Part shown: one piece after another, positions 35,006 to 44,117 of the stretch
Layout of the letters: the number at the start of each line of letters is the position of its first letter
How positions within the stretch are numbered: the stretch's first letter is position 1
DNA from: Persicitalea sp964500445
Lineage (GTDB): Bacteria > Bacteroidota > Bacteroidia > Cytophagales > Spirosomataceae
DNA: 64,000 nucleotides
Direction: 5' to 3'
Assembly (NCBI GenBank): GCA_964500445.1
Contig: CAZCOG010000024.1
Location: forward strand, 1-64,000
Made by a program: the position numbers and the translations under genes
Notes under the pieces: generated by a model
Told to the model about the DNA's origin: nothing
What the model saw: only the letters and a program-made list of their open reading frames with translations
Databases searched by the model: none

Positions 35006-38000
35006 CTAGTCCGCGCGTTTTTCCATTCGCCGTATCCGGTCGTTTTGCATTCGAATACGCTTACACAAAATACTCAGCACACTCTTGAGCAACTCCGAAC
35101 GTTCCTCCATCAGGTCGTAGAAGTCATCCTGATCGATCCGAAAGAGCAGGGTTGGGTCGGCAATTACCGCCGAGGCCGAGCGGGTTTCGGCGTCGAGCAG
35201 CGCCAGTTCACCGAAAATATCGTTGGGCCCAAACTGGGCGAGTTTGGTTTTGCCGTCGAAGATTTCCACCATACCGGAATATATTACGTACATACAGGTG
35301 CCGAGCTCCCCTTTCTCAAAAAGTACTTCGCCCAACTCACAGGTTTGCTCCATAATAATCGGAACAATGGCCGATAATACGTTTTCGGGGGTACTTTCAA
35401 AAAGCGGCGATCGTTTCAAAACCATCACTTTTTCAAGCGGCGAAACTACACCGACCGTTGTTTCTTCGTGTGCCATATTTTGCTGGGAGCTAGTCAAATT
35501 CAGTTCTTTGGTTTTATGATGGGCGGCTTCCCGGACCAGCGGATCGGCATGGTCCAGATAACCGAGCAGCACAGCGGGGTCAAATTTGCCAGGAATGTTA
35601 TTCAGAGCCTGTACTACGCTCCATTCACTGAATTTTGCCGTGCCTTTTGCCAGAATATACTGGACAATGGGAACCAACTGCTGCTGACGACACACGGTTT
35701 TCTCAAAAATGGCCAGTGTGTTCTCGGGCGTAGTTTCGTCAAGCAGGGCATGCAGCGCCAGGTATTCGTTGCGGGGAATAATATTGTCCAGAATCTCGAT
35801 GGCATTAGCCCGCTTCTCGCGCGAGCTATGCTCAATGTTGAGCATGGCGTTTTCTACCATACGGGCGTCGTACGTCAGCATAAACAGAAAGAAAATGCGC
35901 CGAATGCTTTCATCGATTTCAAAATCGAGGCTGGTGCTTAGGGCATCATTGACATTTTCATTCAATCCACCCACCAACTGGTATAGGTAGTTGAATTCCT
36001 GTTGCAAGTACTCCGGTAAACGCTCGAGCTGCCGGCCGGGTGGCTCGATGCGGGTAAGCGATCGCAGCGCGGTAGTACGGGTGCGCAGGCGGTCGCTATC
36101 CAGCAGTTCGATGAGTACTCGCAGGGTACGGGGTGTGCGGAAGCGCTCGCAGCCAATGGCGATGAAATGGATCAAATGCGGTTGTCCTTCTGCAATCGTT
36201 TGCCGGATGCCGGCATCTCCGGCTTCTCCTGCCTGCAGCAGCCCCATAATTGCCTGTTTGTCGTAGGCGCGGTCGTGAGTGAGTTGAAGTACCCTTTGAC
36301 AGGATTCCGGCTCCGGCTGCGATGCCACTACTGCAATCGCCCTTTCAGTCACGGCGAATGAGGGACTGTCTAAAGACCGGAAAACGAAGGATGCGTAGCT
36401 TTTTTCACCAAGCTCCTGAATACAGTCCAAGGCAACCAGTTGGTCTTCTTCGTATTCCGATTCGGTCAAAAAGCGTAGGGTGGCGTTGGTAAGGGAGGCA
36501 AAACGGCCTGACCTTTTGCAGCCGATGATGCTGCCGTGTACGGTACTCAGGTCGTCCGAATTCAGGAAGGCCAGTACCTGACTTTCGGCCAGGTCATTTT
36601 GCTGGCAGGCGATCATGCCGCATAGTTTGCGGTTGGCCGGGGATTCATCGCGCTGCGCCAATTGGTAGAGGGCTACCGGATCGTAGCTTTCGCCCGACTC
36701 GGCAATCGTAAGCAGGGTCTGGCGGCGGACCGTTTCAGAAGGGTGATGCAACAGGGAATCGTATTGCGCTGCCAATAGGTCGGGCCGGTGCGTAGCCAGC
36801 CAGTTCAGCGAAAATAATACGTCACTTGGCGTGCTGCTGCCGAGTTTTTCCAGAATTAGCGATTCGGCGTTTTCCTGAAAAAGCAGGTCTTCGTCTTTTA
36901 AGAAACGTTTGCTGAGCGCATTTTTTAGTTCCAGCAAATAGTGTCCGTGCGCTTTTACCAGAAAATACAAAGCACCCAGGGCCAAGGCTGAAATGAACAA
37001 AAAAGAGCCCGCCGCCAAATGGAAATGATTCAGGTAAGCGATGAGCGTAACTACCCCCGCAACGCCCATGCCCAGGGGCTCATAGATTCCCTTGGCCAGC
37101 GTGTGAGCCTTCAACCGCTGGTGCAGGAAAAGGGGCTGAAACATGACCAGAAATACCGGGTCGTAGGTAGTTTTGCGGGTGATTTCAAAGAAAATATACA
37201 GCCCGCTGAACATATTGAGCAGCACGACTTCACGGGCATCAAGAAACGAAAATATATAAAGCCCAATGGAAGCAGCCGCTGTCAGGATGGGTAGTAAAAT
37301 AAGTACGATCCGAAGTCCGAAGCGGGCAATTATTTGGCTGGAAAGTAGTAGTTTAATAACAGTGGCGGTGCCGAAAGCAATGGTAAGCAAATAGCCCAGG
37401 TAACTCATGACGTCGTCTTGGTCGTGGTACTTGTGCTTGACATTGACGAAAAAACTGTACTCGATGAAAATTGCCGCCGCCGATACGAACACCATTCCCA
37501 GGCATAGGTGGTATACCAACCAGCTGCCGCCAAAAAGGCGGTCGATAAGCCGGGGATGGCTGGTGTGGAAAGTCCGGCGCTTCACAGCATGGTGGTCGGG
37601 AATCACGGTGGAGCGGAAGGTCAGTGTCTGCACCAGATAGGCCAGCAAAAAAGCGGCGCAGGCTACCCAAAGCAGAATGTAAAGGGAATAAGCCGAGTGA
37701 ATCAGTACCGCCAGCAGGGCACCGATGGCCTTGGCGGGTAAGTCGCCCGAGCCGATGATACCGAAGATACGTTTGCTCTGCCGTACATCGAAAACCAGAG
37801 CCGACAACCCCCAAAACTCCAGTCCCGACAAAAGGTATATCGCCCGGTAACCGATCAGCAGCACCACCGCCTCTACAAAGGGATCGAGAAAATACAATCC
37901 CGCCGAGAGTAAAACGACCAGGCCTACCGTAACGAGCATTACACTCCTAATTAGCTTCTTGAGCGAAAGGCGATGCTCAAAATGTTCGTAAACTTTCCCC

Positions 38001-38182
38001 GCCAGCATACAACCGGCCGCCGCCAGAAAGTAGCCCAGCGGTAGCGAAAGGTCGGGGTTATTTTGTAGCAAGAGCACCGTGGCGCATACGTAAATAAGTA
38101 TGGTGCCGATACTGATGAAAAAATTATGGAGGAAGAAAAGTACCAGGCTGCGGGTACTTTCTCCGGGATTTGGTAGAGACAC
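35006..38182 (-). CDS. Membrane transporter-like / HEAT-repeat / cyclic-nucleotide-binding fusion protein
   Basis: The 1058-residue protein has three parts. Residues 1-410 contain about twelve hydrophobic helices and resemble MFS or ATP/ADP-translocase-like carriers (GSGDLPAKAIGALLAV, TRKTTYDPVFLVMFQPL). Residues about 430-900 are HEAT-like helical repeats. Residues about 920-1040 form a cNMP-binding domain (LFEKGELGTCMYVIYSGMVEIF, FGELALLDAETRSASAVI) and end in a basic helix. It probably couples a membrane carrier-like module to a cyclic-nucleotide or similar signal; transport activity is not proven. It is monocistronic and encoded against its right-hand neighbour. Confidence 0.8.
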   Translation of the reverse strand: MSLPNPGESTRSLVLFFLHNFFISIGTILIYVCATVLLLQNNPDLSLPLGYFLAAAGCMLAGKVYEHFEHRLSLKKLIRSVMLVTVGLVVLLSAGLYFLDPFVEAVVLLIGYRAIYLLSGLEFWGLSALVFDVRQSKRIFGIIGSGDLPAKAIGALLAVLIHSAYSLYILLWVACAAFLLAYLVQTLTFRSTVIPDHHAVKRRTFHTSHPRLIDRLFGGSWLVYHLCLGMVFVSAAAIFIEYSFFVNVKHKYHDQDDVMSYLGYLLTIAFGTATVIKLLLSSQIIARFGLRIVLILLPILTAAASIGLYIFSFLDAREVVLLNMFSGLYIFFEITRKTTYDPVFLVMFQPLFLHQRLKAHTLAKGIYEPLGMGVAGVVTLIAYLNHFHLAAGSFLFISALALGALYFLVKAHGHYLLELKNALSKRFLKDEDLLFQENAESLILEKLGSSTPSDVLFSLNWLATHRPDLLAAQYDSLLHHPSETVRRQTLLTIAESGESYDPVALYQLAQRDESPANRKLCGMIACQQNDLAESQVLAFLNSDDLSTVHGSIIGCKRSGRFASLTNATLRFLTESEYEEDQLVALDCIQELGEKSYASFVFRSLDSPSFAVTERAIAVVASQPEPESCQRVLQLTHDRAYDKQAIMGLLQAGEAGDAGIRQTIAEGQPHLIHFIAIGCERFRTPRTLRVLIELLDSDRLRTRTTALRSLTRIEPPGRQLERLPEYLQQEFNYLYQLVGGLNENVNDALSTSLDFEIDESIRRIFFLFMLTYDARMVENAMLNIEHSSREKRANAIEILDNIIPRNEYLALHALLDETTPENTLAIFEKTVCRQQQLVPIVQYILAKGTAKFSEWSVVQALNNIPGKFDPAVLLGYLDHADPLVREAAHHKTKELNLTSSQQNMAHEETTVGVVSPLEKVMVLKRSPLFESTPENVLSAIVPIIMEQTCELGEVLFEKGELGTCMYVIYSGMVEIFDGKTKLAQFGPNDIFGELALLDAETRSASAVIADPTLLFRIDQDDFYDLMEERSELLKSVLSILCKRIRMQNDRIRRMEKRAD

Positions 38183-38384
38183 TGCCAGCGTCGATTAACT
38201 GATTCGCGGTAAAAGGCGGTAATTTACGACCAACCCGGCAGTAATCAAATGGGAGAGTTGGCCTTTCCTTCAAATGACAGGCTTCATCAATTAAATCCAT
38301 GCTTACTAAAACAGATTTCTGAGTTTTTGGAGTGAACTTTGCAAGTTTATGACCAAATGAATCTCAATCCTACTCCAAATCTTT

Positions 38385-39149
38385 ATGAAAATCTTTTATT
38401 CCTCCTTGGTTATCTTGCTTCTTATTTTTGGGCCGTCTTTTAGCCAGTCAGTCGTCATAAATGAACTGATGAATAGCAATGACGCTACCATTACTGATGC
38501 CACGGGGGAGGATGCCGATCGGATAGAGAACAACATCCGTGTAAATGGATATACAAGTCCGGCCCGGACCTTCATCTTGCGAAAGCTACAGGAAAACCAG
38601 GATTTCAGAGTACAGTTCGTCAGTCGATACGCTGACTTGCTGAACACTACTTCCCTTCCCTCGCGCCTGACCGTGAATGTCTCCTCCGAAAATAGTGGGT
38701 ACGTCAAAATAAATACTATTGAGATAGTACCTTCCACCGAGGGAGTTGGAGCAGTACCTTATCCATGGAATGGAATTTATTTTCGGGACGTTCCCGTCAC
38801 TCTTATTGCTAAGGCCAACCCTGGCCAAACATTCAAGTACTGAACAGAAGCAGGAACAATAATTGGGACGGATCCGGTACTTACATTGAGACTGGAAGCT
38901 GACCGCAACATTACCGCTGAGTTCGGATTTCCTGGGCCATGCGAAAGCGTACAGTCGGGCGACTGGCACACGGCCAGCACATGGAACTGCGGCCGTGTGC
39001 CTAATTCTGGCGACGACGTGGTGATTCGCGACGGACATGTGGTCAATATCAGTGCCGAAGATGCGAATGCACTCTCGCTGAAATTACAGGACAACGGGCA
39101 TTTGAATATGTCGGCGAGCCGAAATCTGAACGTGTACCGGTTCAACTAA
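38385..39149 (+). pseudogene. Broken exported LTD/CotH-type protein gene
   Basis: Two open stretches in the same frame are split by one TGA (38841-38843). Reading it as Trp gives GQTFKYWTEAGT, a natural continuation, so a TGG-to-TGA change is likely. The N-terminus has a signal peptide and VVINELMNSNDATITDATGEDAD, the start of a lamin-tail-like domain, but then jumps straight to LQENQDFRVQFVSRYADLLNTT, which belongs to the end of CotH kinase domains; the several hundred residues between are missing. The tail SVQSGDWHTASTWNCGRVPNSGDDVVI is a common exported domain in Bacteroidota. Both an internal deletion and a nonsense change mark it as decayed. Confidence 0.7.
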
Positions 39150-39165
39150 GTTAGCCGCCGGACAA

Positions 39166-40317
39166 TTAGAAAAGCTTGCTGGTCAGCTTTCCGAAATTTT
39201 TGATTTCTGGCTCCAAATCCTCGTACTTATCGATAATTACCCGGCCTTTGTACACAATGAACGTGTTGCTTACCGCTGGGTCAATCCGATTGAGATTTAC
39301 TTCACTTGTCCTGTCTCCAAAAGATGGTACCATCGTCAGAGCCAGTTGCTTGATATCCAGTTCTATCCCCAGCTTTTCGAGCGTTTGTTTCGTTGCCTCG
39401 TTATTTTGTTCCGTTTCTGTAATCATATATACCTTCAATTGATCACCTTTCTCGCGGCTGAGTTTTTCCAGAAATGCCAGCCATTTCTTTACCTCTCCCC
39501 ACTCGTCTGTGTTTTTGACAAAGTACAAAATCCCGTAGTTGCGACCGTACTTACACACCGGGCAAGCCTTCGACCCGCGATCGGGACCCCAGGCGTGGTA
39601 AGGCGTGAAGGACGGGCTTTCCTCACCGATGGAAAGCCCAGATTCTTTTTTGCGATTTTTAGTATCAGGGTAGTTAGGAATATGCAAGCCTAATATGATG
39701 TTGTGTTCGGCTATCAGCATACCGTTTTCTTCCCGGGGGCGGAGCACGCCGCTGCCGCCCCGGTTTTCGAGGGCGTTCCGTTTGGCGGTGGTCAACAAAG
39801 GTTCATCGTCGAATACGAGTTCGTCGACGTAGTACTCGTCGGCAATGTCCGGTTCTTTTACTGACAGGTGGATATGGGCCGGGATGTCGCGATCGGGGTA
39901 GGGGGCGGGGCGGTTGGTGTAGAGCGTATACCGGCCATCGTTGCCAGTTTTCAGCCAGCCACGCCGCGACCCATGCCGGGCTGCGTTTCCTTTGAGCTCA
40001 CCGTTGTTGGAATAGTATCCCCGCTCGTCGGTTTGCCAGTAATAGATCCAGTAATAGATAATGACATTCGGTGCGGGAGTGCGGCCATCGTTTTGATAGA
40101 CAATCCCTGTTACGATCAGCCTGGTGCAGGCATCTGCCCAGCCGATGCTCGTATCAATAGCATTGATTTGGTCCGGCATGCCGATGTACATGATTTCGCA
40201 ACCATCGCCTCCTCCTCCGACGAGGGCCGCCGGAGCAGCGCGTTTTTCTTTGGTTTGCTGGCTTTTGCTTTGGCAGGAAAGTAGTAAAAAGAGAAGTAAG
40301 AAAAAGGAATTCTTCAT
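39166..40317 (-). CDS. Lipoprotein with intradiol-dioxygenase-like and thioredoxin-like domains
   Basis: The 383-residue protein begins with a lipoprotein signal (FFLLLFLLLSC), which sets the start at 40317. The first part resembles intradiol ring-cleavage dioxygenases (VTGIVYQNDGRTPAPNVIIYYW, GWLKTGNDGRYTLYTNRPAPYP, PAHIHLSV with the two His). The second part (about 225-383) has CPVCKYGRNYGILYFV, a CxxC thioredoxin-like motif, and PAVSNTFIVYKGRVI. Together they suggest a surface- or periplasm-anchored protein; the combination is unusual. Whether iron is bound depends on the second Tyr, which I cannot assign. Confidence 0.75.
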   Translation of the reverse strand: MKNSFFLLLFLLLSCQSKSQQTKEKRAAPAALVGGGGDGCEIMYIGMPDQINAIDTSIGWADACTRLIVTGIVYQNDGRTPAPNVIIYYWIYYWQTDERGYYSNNGELKGNAARHGSRRGWLKTGNDGRYTLYTNRPAPYPDRDIPAHIHLSVKEPDIADEYYVDELVFDDEPLLTTAKRNALENRGGSGVLRPREENGMLIAEHNIILGLHIPNYPDTKNRKKESGLSIGEESPSFTPYHAWGPDRGSKACPVCKYGRNYGILYFVKNTDEWGEVKKWLAFLEKLSREKGDQLKVYMITETEQNNEATKQTLEKLGIELDIKQLALTMVPSFGDRTSEVNLNRIDPAVSNTFIVYKGRVIIDKYEDLEPEIKNFGKLTSKLF

Positions 40318-40427
40318 AGCTGTGCAGGATTTATTTTTGAAAAATGAACTTTCCAAAAATAAACCGGTACTTCCTGCCTTCCTGCGTTTTTCCGTCGAGT
40401 GGCGGACTTTCTCCCCTCAGCCGCGAA

Positions 40428-41276
40428 TCAGAGTATTAGTCCTTTGGCTTTCCGGACATAGTGGCGGCTAAGGCGCAACGTCGTACCATCTCTCATCAGT
40501 ACGTCATAATCGCCCGTGAGCCGGGAAGTGACTTTCTGCACCCGGTGAATATTCACGATGCAGGAGCGATGGATACGCACAAAATCTTCGGGATTCAACT
40601 GCTCCGCCAGTTTGGTCAGACTCTCGGAGTACAGCCATTTGCCTTCCGCCGCGTGTAGTACCGTGTAGGAATCTTCCGAGCCAATCCAGTCCAGAGTCTT
40701 GGTTTGAATCCGGGTCGTCCTGGCTCCGTCCTTTATCAACAGCGCGGACAGGTACTTTGACGATGCTTTTTGGGCCGGTAACGCATCCACCGGATGGTCT
40801 GCTCTTTCTGAAAAACGATTGAACACCAAAAACAGCAACCCATACATGAGGATACCAATGAACCAATCTTCGGAAAGCGATTTTTGCAAAACGCCCTCGA
40901 AGCGAAATGCGTACCCGAGCGAAGGCCTGCTTAACCCGGCCACCAATCCTGAAAAGATCAACACCTGGAACAGACTGGCCAGAAGTGCTAGAAAGAAATG
41001 TATCCAAAAGTTATGAAAGTATCGGGCCTGTACTGGAAATCTTCCCGCCAAAAATGCCACTAAAACAGTCTGCGGGATAAACAGAAACCAATAGAGTTTG
41101 TAAAGCAGGCTCTCACTCCAATAAAATGAAGTATTCTTCATGTAGGCAAACCAGGCATCCTGCCCGATGGCAAGAACGGCTACGCAATCCCAGGCCAGAT
41201 ACCGAAGTACCCTGTGGCGCAAGATTGTGACAGAGAAAAACCTGATTTGTCTGCCTTTATTTATGGTTTGGTACAT
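40428..41276 (-). CDS. Membrane-bound LytTR family transcriptional regulator
   Basis: The 282-residue protein has four likely membrane helices in residues 25-155 and a C-terminal LytTR DNA-binding domain (about 180-280): DWIGSEDSYTVLHAAEGKWLYSESLTKLAEQL, FVRIHRSCIVNIHRVQKV, and MRDGTTLRLSRHYVRK. There is no receiver domain, so the membrane part probably senses the signal. It is divergent from the M28 peptidase gene with only 51 bases between, so the two may share control. Confidence 0.87.
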   Translation of the reverse strand: MYQTINKGRQIRFFSVTILRHRVLRYLAWDCVAVLAIGQDAWFAYMKNTSFYWSESLLYKLYWFLFIPQTVLVAFLAGRFPVQARYFHNFWIHFFLALLASLFQVLIFSGLVAGLSRPSLGYAFRFEGVLQKSLSEDWFIGILMYGLLFLVFNRFSERADHPVDALPAQKASSKYLSALLIKDGARTTRIQTKTLDWIGSEDSYTVLHAAEGKWLYSESLTKLAEQLNPEDFVRIHRSCIVNIHRVQKVTSRLTGDYDVLMRDGTTLRLSRHYVRKAKGLIL

Positions 41277-41327
41277 TTTTCTATATTTGTTTCGATGACT
41301 CTCCTTTTTACCTTTCTAATTTAACTC

Positions 41328-43568
41328 ATGAAGCAAATAATACCAAAGATTCTTCTAGCTCTTACCTTTCTTTCCAGCTTCACGCATACGATCATAGCCC
41401 AAAACCTCATGGGCTTCGACGTTCAGGCGGCGCAGAGGGAGGTCGAGCTCGAAAAGAAGTTCGACCAACAACTCAAAGCCGAGAATCTTCGCGCTCACAT
41501 GAAGCACATGAGCGCCCACCCACACCATGTCGGCTCGCCCTTTGGCAGGGAAGTGGCCGAATATGCGCTCGGATTATTCAAATCCTACGGATTCGATGCG
41601 CGTATCGATACTTCCTACGTCCTGTTTCCAACGCCCAAAACGCGGATTGTCGAATTGGTAGAGCCCACTAAGTTCAAGGCATCACTGGTCGAACCGGGTC
41701 TGAAAGAAGATGCTACCTCCGGCCAAACTAAAGAACAACTACCTACCTACCATGCCTTCTCTGCCGACGGCGACGTGACCGCCGAACTGGTATTTGTCAA
41801 CTACGGCATTCCCGAGGATTACGAGACTCTGAAAAAAATGGGTATCGATGTAAAAGGCAAAATCGTGCTGGCTAAGTACGGAAATTCGTGGCGGGGAATC
41901 AAGCCGAAAGTGGCCGCCGAAAACGGTGCCATTGGCTGTATCATTTACTCCGACCCTAAGGAAGATGGTTTTTATCAGGGAGACGTATATCCCAAAGGGG
42001 CCTATAAAAATGAGAGCGGAGCGCAGCGAGGTTCCGTGCTGGACATGCCCATGTATCCCGGCGACCCGTTGACTCCAGGCTATGGGGCGACAAAGAATGC
42101 CACCCGTCTCGATCATAAGGACGCGCCTACCATCATGAAAATCCCGGTGCTGCCCATTTCTTACGGCGACGCCCTGCCATTGCTCAAAGCGCTGGGCGGC
42201 GAGGTAGCTCCCGCTGCGTGGCGCGGTGCCTTGCCTATTACTTACCATGTTGGCCCCGGTCCCGCCAAAGTACATCTGAAACTGGAATTCAACTGGGAGG
42301 TGCAACCTGCTTATAACGTGATTGCCACGCTTCCAGGCAGCGAATATCCCGATGAATGGGTCATTCGCGGAAACCACCACGACGGCTGGGTGTACGGCGC
42401 CAACGATCCGCTGAGCGGGGCCGTGGCTGTGCTGGAAGAGGCCCGCGCCCTGGGTGAGCTCATGAAATCAGGTTGGAAACCAAAAAGAACGATCATCTAT
42501 GCCCTCTGGGACGCTGAAGAACCCGGTCTGCTAGGCTCGACGGAATGGGTAGAAGAGCGACAGAAGGAATTGGAAGAAAAGGCTGTGGCCTATCTCAATT
42601 CCGATTCCAACGGACGAGGATTCCTGTACGCGGGCGGCTCGCACACGCTCGAGAAATTCCTCAATCAGGTAGCCCGCGACGTCACCGATCCGCAGCGCAA
42701 TGTAAGTGTAGCCGATCGCCTGCGCGCCAAGGTACTTGTGGATGGAAGCCCTAAGGCGAAGCAGGAAGCCCGCAGCCGCAGCGACCTGCGCATCGGCGCG
42801 TTAGGTTCCGGCTCCGACTACACACCCTTTATTCAACATCTGGGTATTGCGTCCATGAATCTGGGTTTCGGCGGTGAGGATGGGGGAGGAGAGTACCACT
42901 CCATCTATGATTCTTACGATCACTATACCCGCTTTAAGGATACTGACTTTTCCTATGGCGTGGCACTGGCCGAGGTAATGGGCCGCTGCGTGCTGCGCCT
43001 CGCCAATGCCACAGTGCTACCTTTCGAATTCCAGAACTTTGCCAACACGGTGCAGCAGTATGTGGTTGAAATCAAACAAAGTGTTGAGACTACGCGTAGT
43101 CAGGCCGAAGAACATAACAAACTACTGGCCGAAAACCGTTTTCAGCTCGCTGCCGATCCCAAAGAACCTTTTACGCAGCCAGAAGCTAAGCCTACCGTGC
43201 CTTATCTGAACTTCGCGCCGCTGGACAATGCCCTGGCGACTTTGGAAAAGAGTGCAGGTGATTATGCGCAGGCTAGTGCGAAGGCTAAAAACCTGTCAGC
43301 GGGGGATTTGAAAAAGCTGAACGAAGTACTGTACAAATCGGAAAGGTACCTGACGCATCCCGAGGGCCTGCCACGCCGCGACTGGTTCCGACACCAGATT
43401 TATGCCCCCGGCTTCTATACGGGCTACGGCGTGAAAACGCTGCCGATGATTCGTGAAGCCATTGAGCAGGGCAACTGGACCGAAGCCGAGGCGGGTATTA
43501 TGCGCGTGAGCGAAACACTGACCAACTTCGCTGCGCAGGTGGACAAGGCGGCGGCATTGGTGAAGTAA
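41328..43568 (+). CDS. M28 family metallopeptidase (glutamate carboxypeptidase II-like)
   Basis: The 746-residue exported enzyme has a signal peptide, a PA domain (about 130-260), the M28 zinc peptidase domain and a helical dimerisation-like tail (about 570-746). Zinc ligands and catalysis are visible: NHHDGWVYGANDPLSG (His and bridging Asp), DAEEPGLLGS (catalytic Glu pair), NSDSNGRG, and GEYHSIYDSYDH (last His). These proteases cut C-terminal residues, often Glu/Asp, from peptides. A -7 box TATATTTG (41282-41289) precedes it. It likely works in the periplasm on peptides. Confidence 0.93.
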   Translation: MKQIIPKILLALTFLSSFTHTIIAQNLMGFDVQAAQREVELEKKFDQQLKAENLRAHMKHMSAHPHHVGSPFGREVAEYALGLFKSYGFDARIDTSYVLFPTPKTRIVELVEPTKFKASLVEPGLKEDATSGQTKEQLPTYHAFSADGDVTAELVFVNYGIPEDYETLKKMGIDVKGKIVLAKYGNSWRGIKPKVAAENGAIGCIIYSDPKEDGFYQGDVYPKGAYKNESGAQRGSVLDMPMYPGDPLTPGYGATKNATRLDHKDAPTIMKIPVLPISYGDALPLLKALGGEVAPAAWRGALPITYHVGPGPAKVHLKLEFNWEVQPAYNVIATLPGSEYPDEWVIRGNHHDGWVYGANDPLSGAVAVLEEARALGELMKSGWKPKRTIIYALWDAEEPGLLGSTEWVEERQKELEEKAVAYLNSDSNGRGFLYAGGSHTLEKFLNQVARDVTDPQRNVSVADRLRAKVLVDGSPKAKQEARSRSDLRIGALGSGSDYTPFIQHLGIASMNLGFGGEDGGGEYHSIYDSYDHYTRFKDTDFSYGVALAEVMGRCVLRLANATVLPFEFQNFANTVQQYVVEIKQSVETTRSQAEEHNKLLAENRFQLAADPKEPFTQPEAKPTVPYLNFAPLDNALATLEKSAGDYAQASAKAKNLSAGDLKKLNEVLYKSERYLTHPEGLPRRDWFRHQIYAPGFYTGYGVKTLPMIREAIEQGNWTEAEAGIMRVSETLTNFAAQVDKAAALVK

Positions 43569-44000
43569 AAAATCTTCATTGCAAGGAGAACTGTCTGGAT
43601 TTGGGGCTGGTCTTAAAGTGGGTCTATCAGGCGAACTTACATTGTCGATTCAAGGTGGGCTGCCATATTGGGAATGCATTGGTATTATCTGTTTTCAGGT
43701 ACAAAATTCCGGTAGCTTTTTCGCAGAAGGAGCCTGATCTGACTTGAGCTTCAGGTGAAAACTTGCCGGTTTGCAAAAATCCGTGAGCTGGCATAAGTCG
43801 CTGTGTTATTCTCAAAAAGGCCTTCTTTATATTTTGCTAATCTTCTACGGATTAATGCCAATCTCTTTATTCCTTCCCAGTTAGATCTAAAAAACTAGCA
43901 TTAAAATTCAATTAATTTTTTGTGGGGCACAAATACTAACAATTTGATTAAGTGTCAAGTACACAAATGCGGTTTCTACGGTGACAGCATTTTAGCTTGA
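43569..44000. other. Intergenic region before the SusC-like gene
   Basis: No gene is supported. The right part is AT-rich and carries the promoter described separately. A 62-codon open frame on the minus strand (43627-43815) has no motifs and is treated as chance. Confidence 0.5.
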
Positions 44001-44004
44001 TATT

Positions 44005-44036
44005 TTTGAATATTAATAAGTATATTTCTATTTTTG
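44005..44036 (+). promoter_or_regulatory. Promoter of the susC-susD operon
   Basis: TTTG at 44005-44008 and TATTTTTG at 44029-44036 are separated by 20 bases, an exact match to the Bacteroidota -33/-7 consensus, 81 bases before the SusC ATG. Confidence 0.7.
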
Positions 44037-44117
44037 CTCTTGAATTATTTTTAGAAAATGTGTTAATATACATTTTCATATTTTTTCACTTACTTAATTC
44101 TTAACCATTTTAATTCT

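Noticed and set aside
43627..43815. A 62-codon open frame before the SusC-like gene
   Set aside because: No motifs or start signal, and it lies in a region that otherwise looks like a long untranslated leader.
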